Assembly (NCBI GenBank): GCA_028280485.1
Contig: JANQLS010000135.1
Location: 1-64,000 of the forward strand
Direction: 5' to 3'
DNA: 64,000 bases
From: Planctomycetota bacterium
GTDB lineage: Bacteria > Planctomycetota > UBA8108 > JACQVS01
Shown: in pieces, positions 1 to 9,195 of the stretch
How positions within the stretch are numbered: the first letter of the stretch is position 1
How the letters are laid out: each line of letters starts with the position of its first letter
The notes under the pieces: generated by a model
The model's database searches: none
Told to the model about the DNA's origin: nothing
What the model saw: only the letters and a program-made list of their open reading frames with translations
Made by a program: the position numbers and the translations under genes

Positions 1-10
1 CGTCACTTCC

Positions 11-120
11 TAGCCCAGGGCAAAGCGAAGCGTCGCCCTGGGAAGGCTCACTCCGTGAGCCGGGATGACAAGAGTAACTAACATTATCTTTTCAATTAAA
101 TCCGCTCACGGAGTGAGCGG
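11..120. repeat. Mosaic of REP-like hairpins (families C and A)
   Basis: A family C hairpin (CCCAGGGC at 14-21 pairing with GCCCTGGG at 35-42) is followed by a GGCTCAC-TCC-GTGAGCC hairpin at 45-61 and a CCGCTCAC-GGA-GTGAGCGG hairpin at 102-120. The last is a family A hairpin reading TAGTCCGC on the minus strand and lies 9 bases before the first gene. Similar pairs recur across the window. Confidence 0.8.
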
Positions 121-129
121 ACTACCATC

Positions 130-531
130 ATGCCTCAAATATTTAGAATTCTTCTACCCGTTACTGACATTCAACAAGCGAAGAGCTTTTACACTAAAGT
201 ACTAGGTGTTGAGGGATTTCCTGTATCTCCCGGAAGACACTACTTTGATTGTGAAGGAATCATATTGGCTTGTTTCGATCCTCAAAGCGATGGCGATGGC
301 TACACGGCTCAGCCTAACCCTGAGGATCTTTATATCGCTGTTGATAACATCGAAGAAACTTACACCCATTGCAACGAAGCCGGTGCAACATTCTCAGATT
401 TCGAAGACCCAGATGTCGGAAAGATGGGAGTGATTGAAAAACGCCCCTGGGGAGAAGTGTCGTTTTATATAAAAGATCCCTTTGGAAATGGGATTTGTTT
501 CGTGGATCGAAAAACGGTGTTCACTGGCTAA
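130..531 (+). CDS. VOC-family (glyoxalase/bleomycin-resistance fold) protein
   Basis: The 133-residue protein is one VOC (vicinal oxygen chelate) domain of usual single-domain length. It opens with the first beta strand (FRILLPVTDIQQAKSFYTKV) and closes with the typical C-terminal pattern of an aromatic-rich strand then KDPFGNGICFVD. The family includes metal-dependent lyases, dioxygenases and antibiotic-binding proteins, so the substrate cannot be told. A family A hairpin sits just upstream and no clear ribosome binding site is visible. The gene converges on the DUF1501 gene with only 9 bases between stops. No signal peptide is seen; the protein is probably cytoplasmic. Confidence 0.85.
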   Translation: MPQIFRILLPVTDIQQAKSFYTKVLGVEGFPVSPGRHYFDCEGIILACFDPQSDGDGYTAQPNPEDLYIAVDNIEETYTHCNEAGATFSDFEDPDVGKMGVIEKRPWGEVSFYIKDPFGNGICFVDRKTVFTG

Positions 532-540
532 GAATTCAAG

Positions 541-2040
541 TTAAGCCAAGATCTCATGGATCAGCTTCCCACCATTATCGGTTAAGCGTTTAAAGCGGCC
601 GCCGTGATAGTAGGTGAGCTTCTCTTGATCTAATCCCAAAAGATGCAAGAAGGTCGCGTGAATGTCTTTCAAATGGTAAGGCTTGTCCACGGCTCGGTCG
701 CCAAATTCATCGGTGCCTCCAACGGATACTCCCGGCTTGATCCCTCCTCCTGCAAACCACATGGTCATCGCACCCGGATTATGGTCTCTCCCTGGCTTTC
801 CCTTGTGGTTAGCGGCAGTTGTATCAGGAGTTCGACCGAACTCTCCTCCCCAAACGACGAGAGTTTCATCTAAAAGGCCGCGATCCTTGAGATCTTTTAG
901 TAAGCCCGCAATCGGTCGATCGACTTGGCGAGCTGCGTTGCGATGCCCCCCAATAAGATCAGCATGGGAATCCCATCCCCCAGCCCAAACTTGAACGAAC
1001 CTCACTCCTCTTTCGATCATGCGTCTCGCCAAAAGACAACGCTGGCCGAAGGCGCGAGTGTGATTTTCATTCAAGCCGTAAAGCTCTTTTGTGGCTTGTG
1101 ATTCTTGATCGATATCAACCGTATTGGGAATCTCAGCCTGCATTCGATACGCTAATTCGTAAGCCGCGATTCGAGCTTCTAATTCTGGGTTATGAGGTTG
1201 GCGATCATTGAAGGTTCGGTTGAGCTTATTGATCAGATCGATGTTCTCTCGTCGCCTTTTGAAATCTACTCCGGGGGGCAGCTTCAAATTTAAGATCGGA
1301 TGCTTCCCGCTCCTCAATTGAGTGCCTTGAGTGTGGGCGGGCAAGTAGCCGGCTCCCCAGCAGCCTGTTCCTCCAAAAGGCCTTCCATCCCGAAGAACAA
1401 CATAGGCTGGAAGATTTTCATTTTCAGTCCCCAAGCCGTGAACCGCCCAAGCTCCCAATGAAGGGTTCCCTCCACGGGGATACCCCGTAGTGTACTGATA
1501 GATCGCTGCGGGATGATTGTCACTATCACAGTGGACGGATCTCACGAAGGCGAGATCATCAACGTGTTCACCCATCGCTTCAAACAATTCACTTACGGGC
1601 TGCCCACACTCTCCTCGATTTCTAAACTTAAAGGGAGACTGAACAAAGTACCGATTCCCCCGAGTTTGATTGGAGACTTGTTTTAAGTTCTTTCTAACGT
1701 ACTTTTGACGATGAACTTTTTCTAAGGCGGGCTTGGGGTCGAAGGTGTCGATCTGACTCGCTCCTCCCTCCATAATGAGGAAGATGCAAGATTTGGCTTT
1801 CGCATTGAAGTGAGGTTTCTTTGTCTCAAGCGGATTGAGAATCCGATGTGTCCCTGAATCCCTCACTTTCTCAACACTGTCTTTTACTAAACTGTCCCCC
1901 GCTAAACTTTCTTGAGCTAAAAGCCAGCTCAAAGCGACGCTCCCAAATCCAGAACCCAGACGGTACATGAAGTTCCTCCGGCCCAAGCCTAAGGGCTGAG
2001 AACTGAACTCGTCATTGGATTTGGAAGGGTTAAGGTTCAT
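541..2040 (-). CDS. Tat-exported DUF1501 protein
   Basis: This 499-residue protein is a DUF1501 member, a family in the alkaline phosphatase/sulfatase-like group that is greatly expanded in planctomycetes. A twin-arginine signal is seen near residues 21-47 (GRRNFM then a hydrophobic stretch). Conserved blocks are MEGGASQIDTFDPKP, GGWDSHADL, WGGEFGRTPDT and a late GRDHNP motif, which carry the Asp/His residues expected of a metal-binding fold. It lies 14 bases downstream of the DUF1549/DUF1553 gene on the same strand, the standard pairing for these families, so both are probably co-transcribed and act outside the cytoplasmic membrane. The true substrate is unknown; roles in polysaccharide degradation are often inferred from context only. 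Confidence 0.9.
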   Translation of the reverse strand: MNLNPSKSNDEFSSQPLGLGRRNFMYRLGSGFGSVALSWLLAQESLAGDSLVKDSVEKVRDSGTHRILNPLETKKPHFNAKAKSCIFLIMEGGASQIDTFDPKPALEKVHRQKYVRKNLKQVSNQTRGNRYFVQSPFKFRNRGECGQPVSELFEAMGEHVDDLAFVRSVHCDSDNHPAAIYQYTTGYPRGGNPSLGAWAVHGLGTENENLPAYVVLRDGRPFGGTGCWGAGYLPAHTQGTQLRSGKHPILNLKLPPGVDFKRRRENIDLINKLNRTFNDRQPHNPELEARIAAYELAYRMQAEIPNTVDIDQESQATKELYGLNENHTRAFGQRCLLARRMIERGVRFVQVWAGGWDSHADLIGGHRNAARQVDRPIAGLLKDLKDRGLLDETLVVWGGEFGRTPDTTAANHKGKPGRDHNPGAMTMWFAGGGIKPGVSVGGTDEFGDRAVDKPYHLKDIHATFLHLLGLDQEKLTYYHGGRFKRLTDNGGKLIHEILA

Positions 2041-2054
2041 TGGAACTACGCAAC

Positions 2055-4184
2055 TTATTCGAGGTACAAGAATTCATTCGTATTGAAGAGAATCAAAGCG
2101 AGGTCTTTAAGCGAGTCTTTGATCTTTTCTTTCCTTAGGTCAAAGAACTCCAGACAGTCACTCAATTCAATAGCCGTTGGTTTTCTAGAAAGAGTGAACC
2201 AAAAAAGAGACCGTATTTTTGCCTCAGCTTCAGGGCCGACTTCGTTTTCTAATCGTTGAGCTAAATCTGACGCAGCTTTTTGAATCCATTCGCTATTCAT
2301 TAAGGTGAAAGCTTGAGGAGTCGTGACTGAAGTTACCCGCTTGGAGCAAGAAACTTGAAGGTCAACAGGATCGAATGCCTCCATGAACGGATGAACCATG
2401 TTCCTTCTTTGAAACATGTAAAGGCTTCGTCTTCGTCGCTGAAACTCTGAGGAGGGATCCCAAGTAAAGAAGGGGAAATTTCGCCCCATCTCTTTAGGCA
2501 ACTTTTCGAAGAATGCAGGTCCTCCCATCGAAAGATTGAGGCTTCCATTAGCAAAGAGAAAGGCATCGCGAAGAGCTTCGCCATGTAACCGCTTAAATGA
2601 GGCTCTCCACCAGAGATGGTTATTAGGATCTAACTTTGAAGCGCGCTCAAATTGAGGATTCACCGTCGAACTACGATAAGCACGGGACAACACCAATCTT
2701 CGAATCAAGGGTTTCCATTTCCACTCTCCCTCGATGAACTCCTTTGACAGATAGTCTAAAAGTTCAGGATGGTGAAGACCGGAGCCATTGATCCCGAAAT
2801 CGTTAGGAGTCGCTACCAGCCCCACTCCCATCACTTTTTGCCAAATACGATTGACGATGACTCTTTGAGTCAATGGATTGGAATCTGAAGCGATCCAAGT
2901 CGCTAATCGTGTTCGTTGACCGAAGGCTAGAAGCTTATCTTGCTCCTCTAAAGCTGCCGAAACTTGCTTTGGAATTTCAGTAAGTGCCGATAGAAAACCC
3001 GGCTTCGCAACGGGGCCAGGACTGGTGACTTCGCCCCCCACCAAAACTTTGACCTCTGGAAGCTCTGCTTTTTTATCATCCGTAGTAATCGAACAAACAG
3101 TGGCCTGAACTCGCTTCGCTTCGGGATGCTCAGCGATAGCTTTCTTCAGAGCGTCGAGCTTGGTTTTGTCTTTTTTCTGAACGATCTTGTTTTCTTTAAA
3201 AGCGTTAGCGAGAGCATCTTTGGGTAAATCTTTGATCCCTACTTTTTGTGCTTCGGCGATTTTCTTTAAGAGCGAGTCTTGGAAATTTTTATGCGCTTGA
3301 ACCCGCTTTTGATTTTCAGTTTGTACCTTTGAGAGTTGTCGTTGAAAGGCTTCCGTTTTTTCTTCAGATAGAAATTCTCCAGTTCGATCAGTTCGTTTTA
3401 CCGAAGATAAGAAAGCCTGAATCTGGTAGTAATCGAGAGTCGGTATGGGATCGAACTTATGATCGTGACACTTCGCGCACTCCAATGTGAGACCTAAAAA
3501 TGCGCTACCGATCGCCGTAGTGATTTCATCGAGATAATCTTGTCGACGATTAGCGGGAGTCATATTGTCGGCTTCGTAAGGTCCCAACCGATAAAATCCC
3601 GTGGCGATCAAGCCTTCACGATTTCCCTCCCATTCATCACCCGCCAGCTGCTCGCGAATCAAAATGTTAAAGGGCTTATCTTCATTAAACGCTCTCACTA
3701 AGTAATCGCGAAAGCGCCAAAGTGTAGGACGTTCACTATCGATTGCAAAGCCATCAGAGTCGGCATAACGAACGACATCCATCCAATGACGCGCCCAATG
3801 CTCTCCGAATTGAGGAGAAGCCAAGAGTCGATCCACGACCTTTCGACGCGCCAAGTCATCCGGAGAAGGATCCGAGATAAACGATTTTACTTCTTCGGGT
3901 GATGGTGGAAGACCGATGAGATCAAAGGTGAGACGACGGATCCATTGCCGACGAGTTATTTCAGGCGCGAAATCTAAACCCGACGAATCAAGTTTGGATT
4001 TCAAAAAGTAGTCGAGAGGATCTGTAAGGTCCTCAGCGCTATCGACAATCGGAATGGACGTTTGCTTTAAAGGGGCGAAGGGATCCCAACGCTCAGGTTT
4101 AGCCTGAACGTTTGAGCTTGCCATAACGAGAAGGATGACAAGCGCATAAAGTAAATATGAGTTTTTGGGAAGCGTTGACAACAT
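2055..4184 (-). CDS. Secreted DUF1549/DUF1553 (PSCyt2/PSD1) cytochrome-like protein
   Basis: The 709-residue product starts with a signal peptide (hydrophobic stretch at residues 10-28 ending in VQA). DUF1549 follows, with IRRLTFDLIGLPPSPEEV near residue 85, GEHWARHWMDVVRYADSDGF, and a heme-type CAKCH motif near residue 235. A charged, Lys/Glu-rich linker covers about 270-370. DUF1553 occupies the C-terminal half (LATWIASDSNPLTQRVIVNRIW, then TTPQAFTLMNSEW). The usual N-terminal PSCyt1 heme domain is absent from this copy. It is the upstream partner of the DUF1501 gene. Electron transfer is suggested by CxxCH, but no function has been shown for the family. Confidence 0.9.
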   Translation of the reverse strand: MLSTLPKNSYLLYALVILLVMASSNVQAKPERWDPFAPLKQTSIPIVDSAEDLTDPLDYFLKSKLDSSGLDFAPEITRRQWIRRLTFDLIGLPPSPEEVKSFISDPSPDDLARRKVVDRLLASPQFGEHWARHWMDVVRYADSDGFAIDSERPTLWRFRDYLVRAFNEDKPFNILIREQLAGDEWEGNREGLIATGFYRLGPYEADNMTPANRRQDYLDEITTAIGSAFLGLTLECAKCHDHKFDPIPTLDYYQIQAFLSSVKRTDRTGEFLSEEKTEAFQRQLSKVQTENQKRVQAHKNFQDSLLKKIAEAQKVGIKDLPKDALANAFKENKIVQKKDKTKLDALKKAIAEHPEAKRVQATVCSITTDDKKAELPEVKVLVGGEVTSPGPVAKPGFLSALTEIPKQVSAALEEQDKLLAFGQRTRLATWIASDSNPLTQRVIVNRIWQKVMGVGLVATPNDFGINGSGLHHPELLDYLSKEFIEGEWKWKPLIRRLVLSRAYRSSTVNPQFERASKLDPNNHLWWRASFKRLHGEALRDAFLFANGSLNLSMGGPAFFEKLPKEMGRNFPFFTWDPSSEFQRRRRSLYMFQRRNMVHPFMEAFDPVDLQVSCSKRVTSVTTPQAFTLMNSEWIQKAASDLAQRLENEVGPEAEAKIRSLFWFTLSRKPTAIELSDCLEFFDLRKEKIKDSLKDLALILFNTNEFLYLE

Positions 4185-4286
4185 GCCTAATAGTTTAGCA
4201 AAAGCTAGTGGGTTGGAATATATCTAAAAGGGATATTCGACCAGTTAGTGCATCCAGGATTCGATAAATTTTAAAAACAAGCAATC

Positions 4287-4488
4287 CTGTAGCGCCACCC
4301 CAGATACGTTTCTAAACGGACGATCTGATACGTTTCTAAACGGACGATCTGATACGTTTCTAAACGGATAATCTGATACGTTTCTAAACGGACAATCTTG
4401 TGGGTGGCCATTCCTAAACGACACAATTATACCTTCAAAATTGGCTTACACTTTAAGGTTAGGCCTGGGGCAAGCCCAGGCGCTACAG
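4287..4488. repeat. Family D interspersed element with expanded loop (D1)
   Basis: The element is bounded by CTGTAGCGCC (4287-4296) and GGCGCTACAG (4479-4488), an inverted pair. Its left hairpin pairs GCCACCC with GGGTGGC; its right hairpin is GCCTGGG-GCAAG-CCCAGGC. The same element at 37153-37257 is 105 bp, and this copy is longer by almost exactly the 96 bp of the tandem repeat inserted in the left loop. The stretch 4185-4549 holds no gene. Confidence 0.8.
4303..4398. repeat. Four 24-bp tandem repeats
   Basis: Four head-to-tail copies begin at 4303, 4327, 4351 and 4375, with single-base differences in copies 3 and 4. Each contains CGTTT-CT-AAACG, a small inverted repeat. No spacers separate the copies, so this is not a CRISPR array. 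The array sits inside the loop of the left hairpin of element D1. Confidence 0.95.
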
Positions 4489-4520
4489 AACAATGGTCCT
4501 AAACGGCTATAATCAGGATC

Positions 4521-4547
4521 CGGCTCACGGGGGGAGTCGACTACTTT
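4521..4547 (-). repeat. Degenerate family A hairpin at a kinase-gene stop
   Basis: On the minus strand the kinase stop codon TAG is followed by six bases and then TAGTCGACTC, reading into a degraded stem ending GTGAGCCGG. This matches the arrangement of intact family A copies at other gene ends. Confidence 0.55.
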
Positions 4548-4549
4548 GA

Positions 4550-7500
4550 CTACAACTTCGTGATCACAATTCCGTTGATCGTTGGATTATCTTTATGTGA
4601 TATAAATCCAACATCAAGATACCCATCCGTCACTTCAATTTCCTCCACAAACTCAATTGTCTCTCCCATGGGTCCAATAGAAAAATTTTCCTTGATAAGC
4701 TTTCCTTCTAATTGGATTGAAAAGACTCTTTCCTCGGGGACATCAAAGTAAAGTTCTGTAAGCAAAAGCTTCACTTCATACTTCCCCTGTGCCAATGGAA
4801 TTTGATAAGCAGTAAACGGTTGTTCCTTTGTCTTAATAAAATAGCGGTTAGATCTAAAAGGTCTTTCATCTTGAATTGTGGTGGGGCTCAGTTTAATTTT
4901 TCCGACGTACTCTCCTTGCCCGTTTAAGAAAATCCTACCCCATTGATTGAATCGATCTTGTCCCCAGGCTAAGTGGTCTCCCTTTGCTGGGTAGGATCCT
5001 CCACCGCAATTGATGCGTACTGTACCTTCATTATCGAGCCCATGAATTAACCACCAGAGATCATCCACCGGCTTTTTCGATTTCGAAAAATCAAATTCTG
5101 TCTCAGCATTGCGACAAGGAAAGATAGCTGCAACGGAACTTAAACTCTTTTTTAAGTCTAAGAAGCAAAGCTCGATCCATAAGTTCCATAATGCCCTAGA
5201 ATCAGAGCAATTATTCTTTAAGTACTGCCTGAGCTCAAGCTCTGCTTCCAGGGAGCGGGAAACATTTCGATAAGCAGTCGCCAGTCTTAATATGATTTCT
5301 TCAGAACTCGGGTCGTGAGCTCTAGCTTCGATGAAATGGCGAAAAGCTGGTTCAAAATTTGAGCCCTTATTCTCCATACACCCCATGAAATATGCTAGTT
5401 TAGCGGAGCCTTTTTGATCTTTATGAGCGGCTTTAAATTGCTCAAGTTGCTCCTGATTCAATTCTCCATTCGTAAATCTATCAATTGCCTTGTAAGTCGG
5501 TAAATCAGGAAAGATATTTTTTACAGCTACAGTATAAGCAGCATTCAATGAGCGACTCACCGGAAATCGGGTCAGCCCAGCCTCTAAGGTGCTCAATGAT
5601 TTTAATGGTCGATTCAATTTATCGTAGCTTTGAGAAAGATTTAAATACCAGGATGAACGAATAGCTTTTCCTTCTACTCCAATCTCAACGGACTTCTCCA
5701 AATTCTTAATTGCTGAATCTAACTCATTTCTTTTTATATAAATCTGACCCACATTGAAGTAGGCCTGCTCTAAGGGGAATACAAATGCTGTATTCGTTGC
5801 CGCAAGCTCGATAACCTTTTCAAATCCCTTTAAAGTTTCTTCTTCTGGAACTCTTCCACTTTGAGCCAACGCTAAGTAGTAATGAGCGACGGAGGAATCA
5901 GGTTCAACCTCAACGGCTTTTGTTAAAAATTCTTGTGCCTTCATAATTAAAGGAATGCCCTGAGCCGGTTGATTTTTCCTAAAGAAAATCTGGGATTGTT
6001 GAAAATTAAGATTGCTCAACATGATTAGAGGCAAAGCACTGTTAGGAGCCAATTTCTTTGCTTCCTCTAATTGCTGTATAGCAGTTTTATTATCCCCAAC
6101 GTTTGCGTGTGCAAGAGCAGATAAAAACCAACTCAATGGAGCTTTTGGATTGAGCTTTGGTAATTCTTTGGCAACTTCATAACTCTCTGTGGTTCGGTGT
6201 GAAAATCCTAAGAAACTAGATCGCCAAAGCTCCCGAAAGAAACCTGTCGGTAATTTTTCTGCCCAATACAACCCACGATTAACATCTTTGTGACGCGCAA
6301 ACATGACCGTACAGAAAGTATTGAGAATCTCCTCAGTAGGGGTCTCTTGATAGAGCGATTCTAAGATTTCGTCTGCTTTTTTATTGTCGCCTTCTAAATA
6401 AAACGACATGGCTTTAAATAGGCCCGGTTCAGTCGATTCAGGCCTAAACGCTTGCACCGTTGCAAATTTTTCTCTAGCCTTTTCAAACTCTTTTAGGTAA
6501 AGAAGATTAAGGCCCCAATTAAGATAAAAATTGACCTTAAAGCCAATATAAGGCTCCGACTTGGAGCGTAACTTTTCGAATAATTCTTGGTGGATTTCAT
6601 CGGCCTTCTTCCAATCTCGATTCGACATAGCAATATTTGCTTGAAACCAAGACTCAGACCAATAAGTAGATTCACCTAGCTCTCTCGCTTTATCAGATAA
6701 CTCCTGAGATTCCTCATCTTCGCTTGCAAATTTTTTAAAATTGGCGAGGAAGTAAGCACTTGGAGCAAAGCCGAGTTCGATGGCCTTAAGTAAGTCTTTC
6801 TCTCCCTTTTCCAATTCATCGATATTAAAATAGCTTTGTCCGCGGTAGAAATACGCTTCAGCTCGATCAGGGTAAATCTCTATCGCTTGACTTAAATTAT
6901 CGATGGCTTGCTTGACAACTTTATTGACAGTCCCCAAATCCCCTAGCCCCGTAGTCATGGCAAAGTAATTGTAACCAATTTTATCCCACGCAAATAATCC
7001 GGTGTAACCTGAGTAAAACTCACTTCTTCTCAGTAACACTGCCGCTTCATTTACGAATTCATCATAAGCCTTCTCTTTACCTTCACGATTACTTTCGATA
7101 ATAAAATTGGAAAGAACCCCGAGTAGTACGACGATCGCAACTACACTCGCAGCTTTAAGATAGTTTTTAGCTAGCCACCGCGTACACCTTTCCCAAGATG
7201 ATAAGGGTCTCGCCTTAATCGGATCTCCACGTGTGAAACTGGCGAGATCTTGAGCCAATGATTCGATTGTTTGATACCGTTCCTGAGGACGTTTCCTCAG
7301 ACACTTCATAACAATCGTTTCTAAATCGTTGGGAATACGAGGATTGATCTTCCCGGGTGAGCGCGGCTCCCGATTTAAGATCATTTCAATCGTTCTATGA
7401 GCTGAATTAGCTTCAAACACTGGAGAGAGTGTCAAAACCTCATAGAGCGTTGCGCCTAAACTGTAGATATCACTTCGATGGTCTAAATTACTGTCACCCG

Positions 7501-8365
7501 AAGCTTGCTCAGGAGACATATATCTGGGTGTGCCTAAGATCTCTCCACTCACTGTCAGTGACTCTTGCCCTTCAACTCGGGCAAGACCAAAGTCGAGGAC
7601 TCGAAGTTTCCCAGTTTCTTTTTCTAAGATCAGATTGGAAGGCTTTAAGTCTCGATGAATGATGTCCCGTGAATGTGCGTGAGCTAGTCCTTCGGCAACT
7701 TCTTGAAACAATTTGGCCATTTTAATGCAGTAGCCCAAATCCATATCCTTGGGACTGGATGGAATCGGTGACCAAGTTTCATCCTGAGTGTCTTGGGCGG
7801 GCAATTCGGGAATGATCGCCGTTTCTAAAGCTTCTTGAGGCTGAACTACTGTTTCATCGGTATCGTTCACAGCCTGGGTTTGATCTTTTGGAAAAAGACT
7901 ACCCTGCTGTTTTCGATTTAAAATTTGATCCAGTGGCTCTCCCCCGACATATTCCATGGCGATAAAGGGAGTACCGTCTTCGATTCCGGTGGCATAAACC
8001 TGAACGATGTTAGGATGCTTAAGCTTCCCAACAATCTTCGCTTCCTGTTGAAATCGACTGAGAGACTTTTCACTCATCGTCAATCCCGGTGGAAGAATTT
8101 TTAAAGCAACTCTTCGATCTAAGGAACTCTCATAAGCATCGTAAACAATTCCCATGCCCCCGCGGCCCAACTCACCTCGAATGGAATAAACTCCAAAGGT
8201 CTGCCCATCCACCTTATCAGAGGGAACTAAACCTTCAAACTCACGAAGCATATCGATGAGTTCATCGGCTCGATCGGGGCACCGTTTACGAATTTCATCG
8301 ACATCGAGCATCTCCCCTTGATTGAGGCGATCGATCCAATGTGAAAAGAGTTCTTCAAATTCCAT
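4550..8365 (-). CDS. Receptor-type Ser/Thr kinase with TPR and malectin-like domains
   Basis: The 1271-residue protein has a PKN-type kinase domain at about 60-375: glycine loop GELGRGGMG at 64-72, catalytic Lys 89, HRDLKPSN at 237-244, DFG at 258-260 and SPEQASG near 284-290. About 60 acidic residues are inserted between 150 and 210. One membrane segment spans 403-424. The region beyond it carries many tetratricopeptide-like helices to about 1100. The last 150 residues resemble a malectin domain (INCGGGSYPAKG, a conserved W/D pair, final strand NGIVITKL). The layout implies cytoplasmic phosphorylation and external protein or carbohydrate binding. It abuts the ECF sigma gene (TAA-ATG), so the two are translationally linked. 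The malectin call is less sure than the kinase. Confidence 0.88.
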   Translation of the reverse strand: MEFEELFSHWIDRLNQGEMLDVDEIRKRCPDRADELIDMLREFEGLVPSDKVDGQTFGVYSIRGELGRGGMGIVYDAYESSLDRRVALKILPPGLTMSEKSLSRFQQEAKIVGKLKHPNIVQVYATGIEDGTPFIAMEYVGGEPLDQILNRKQQGSLFPKDQTQAVNDTDETVVQPQEALETAIIPELPAQDTQDETWSPIPSSPKDMDLGYCIKMAKLFQEVAEGLAHAHSRDIIHRDLKPSNLILEKETGKLRVLDFGLARVEGQESLTVSGEILGTPRYMSPEQASGDSNLDHRSDIYSLGATLYEVLTLSPVFEANSAHRTIEMILNREPRSPGKINPRIPNDLETIVMKCLRKRPQERYQTIESLAQDLASFTRGDPIKARPLSSWERCTRWLAKNYLKAASVVAIVVLLGVLSNFIIESNREGKEKAYDEFVNEAAVLLRRSEFYSGYTGLFAWDKIGYNYFAMTTGLGDLGTVNKVVKQAIDNLSQAIEIYPDRAEAYFYRGQSYFNIDELEKGEKDLLKAIELGFAPSAYFLANFKKFASEDEESQELSDKARELGESTYWSESWFQANIAMSNRDWKKADEIHQELFEKLRSKSEPYIGFKVNFYLNWGLNLLYLKEFEKAREKFATVQAFRPESTEPGLFKAMSFYLEGDNKKADEILESLYQETPTEEILNTFCTVMFARHKDVNRGLYWAEKLPTGFFRELWRSSFLGFSHRTTESYEVAKELPKLNPKAPLSWFLSALAHANVGDNKTAIQQLEEAKKLAPNSALPLIMLSNLNFQQSQIFFRKNQPAQGIPLIMKAQEFLTKAVEVEPDSSVAHYYLALAQSGRVPEEETLKGFEKVIELAATNTAFVFPLEQAYFNVGQIYIKRNELDSAIKNLEKSVEIGVEGKAIRSSWYLNLSQSYDKLNRPLKSLSTLEAGLTRFPVSRSLNAAYTVAVKNIFPDLPTYKAIDRFTNGELNQEQLEQFKAAHKDQKGSAKLAYFMGCMENKGSNFEPAFRHFIEARAHDPSSEEIILRLATAYRNVSRSLEAELELRQYLKNNCSDSRALWNLWIELCFLDLKKSLSSVAAIFPCRNAETEFDFSKSKKPVDDLWWLIHGLDNEGTVRINCGGGSYPAKGDHLAWGQDRFNQWGRIFLNGQGEYVGKIKLSPTTIQDERPFRSNRYFIKTKEQPFTAYQIPLAQGKYEVKLLLTELYFDVPEERVFSIQLEGKLIKENFSIGPMGETIEFVEEIEVTDGYLDVGFISHKDNPTINGIVITKL

Positions 8366-9040
8366 TTAGGACTCCAGGTCACGAGTCTTATCTTCTGAAT
8401 CCCCATCGTTTTTTTTCAATGTTCGATGAGGTAAATGAAAACTGTCAGTAGATCCAAATTGTTCTTTAAGCTTTTTAAGGGCTCGCCACAGAAGTTGGCT
8501 CGTAGCCTCAGGTGAGCGCCCCATCTTTGAAGCCACTTCCTTGATGGGAAGCCTTTCAATTCTTGCCAAAAGGATGACTTCTCGATATTCCTTCGAAAGT
8601 AAATTGAGGGCTCCCTCCAAGCGATCAAAGCGTTCATGACGAGCTTGGTTTCGACTGGCCGTCACGGAGTCCTGACCCAAACCGTGATCAGAAGGTAAAA
8701 TGACTTCTTTCTTATGCTTCCTCGTCGATTCTAAAAGGACATGGTGGGCGATTCCGCTGAGCCAATGAAAGAAAGAATCTTCGCCTTGATATTCGAATTT
8801 CTTCAAGTCACGAATCGCTCTGAAGAAGGTCTCTTGAACAACATCTTCAACTTGGATTTTCGCGCCCAAAGTTTTCCCGAGTCGGACTCGCACCAGTGCC
8901 TGAATTCGCCCCGAAAAGCGTTCAATCAAATCATTTACAACTTGAGCATCGCCCGACTGAGCCATTTCTAGCAAAGCCTTGAAGGTAGGATCGGAATCTC
9001 CGTCCAGGGGAGAAATCTGAGGATTATCAGGATCGGACAT
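8366..9040 (-). CDS. ECF-type RNA polymerase sigma factor
   Basis: The 224-residue protein has the region 2 core of sigma-70 (VEDVVQETFFRAIRDLKKFEYQGEDSFFHWLSGIA, about 86-120) and a region 4 helix-turn-helix (LSKEYREVILLARIERLPIKEVASKMGRSPEATSQLLWRALKKLK, about 148-193). N-terminal and C-terminal tails are low complexity. Its stop codon touches the start of the kinase gene. Pairs of ECF factor and Ser/Thr kinase are a planctomycete hallmark, and it is inferred that the kinase controls the sigma factor in place of a classical anti-sigma protein; none is encoded nearby. Confidence 0.9.
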   Translation of the reverse strand: MSDPDNPQISPLDGDSDPTFKALLEMAQSGDAQVVNDLIERFSGRIQALVRVRLGKTLGAKIQVEDVVQETFFRAIRDLKKFEYQGEDSFFHWLSGIAHHVLLESTRKHKKEVILPSDHGLGQDSVTASRNQARHERFDRLEGALNLLSKEYREVILLARIERLPIKEVASKMGRSPEATSQLLWRALKKLKEQFGSTDSFHLPHRTLKKNDGDSEDKTRDLES

Positions 9041-9195
9041 ATAGAGTTAGGCATCAAAAAGCCCAAATTTAACGGAAATCTATCGAAGAAAAATAAAATT
9101 ATTTTTCTGTGTTAAGTTTGCCTCACGAGGCTCCTATCCCCATCTCACTGGCTGTTAGCCAACGGATACCTCATTTTTCGAACCAGGAGTTTATC

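Noticed and set aside
4303..4398. 24-bp tandem repeats as a CRISPR array
   Set aside because: Copies are directly adjacent with no spacers, and no cas genes are present.
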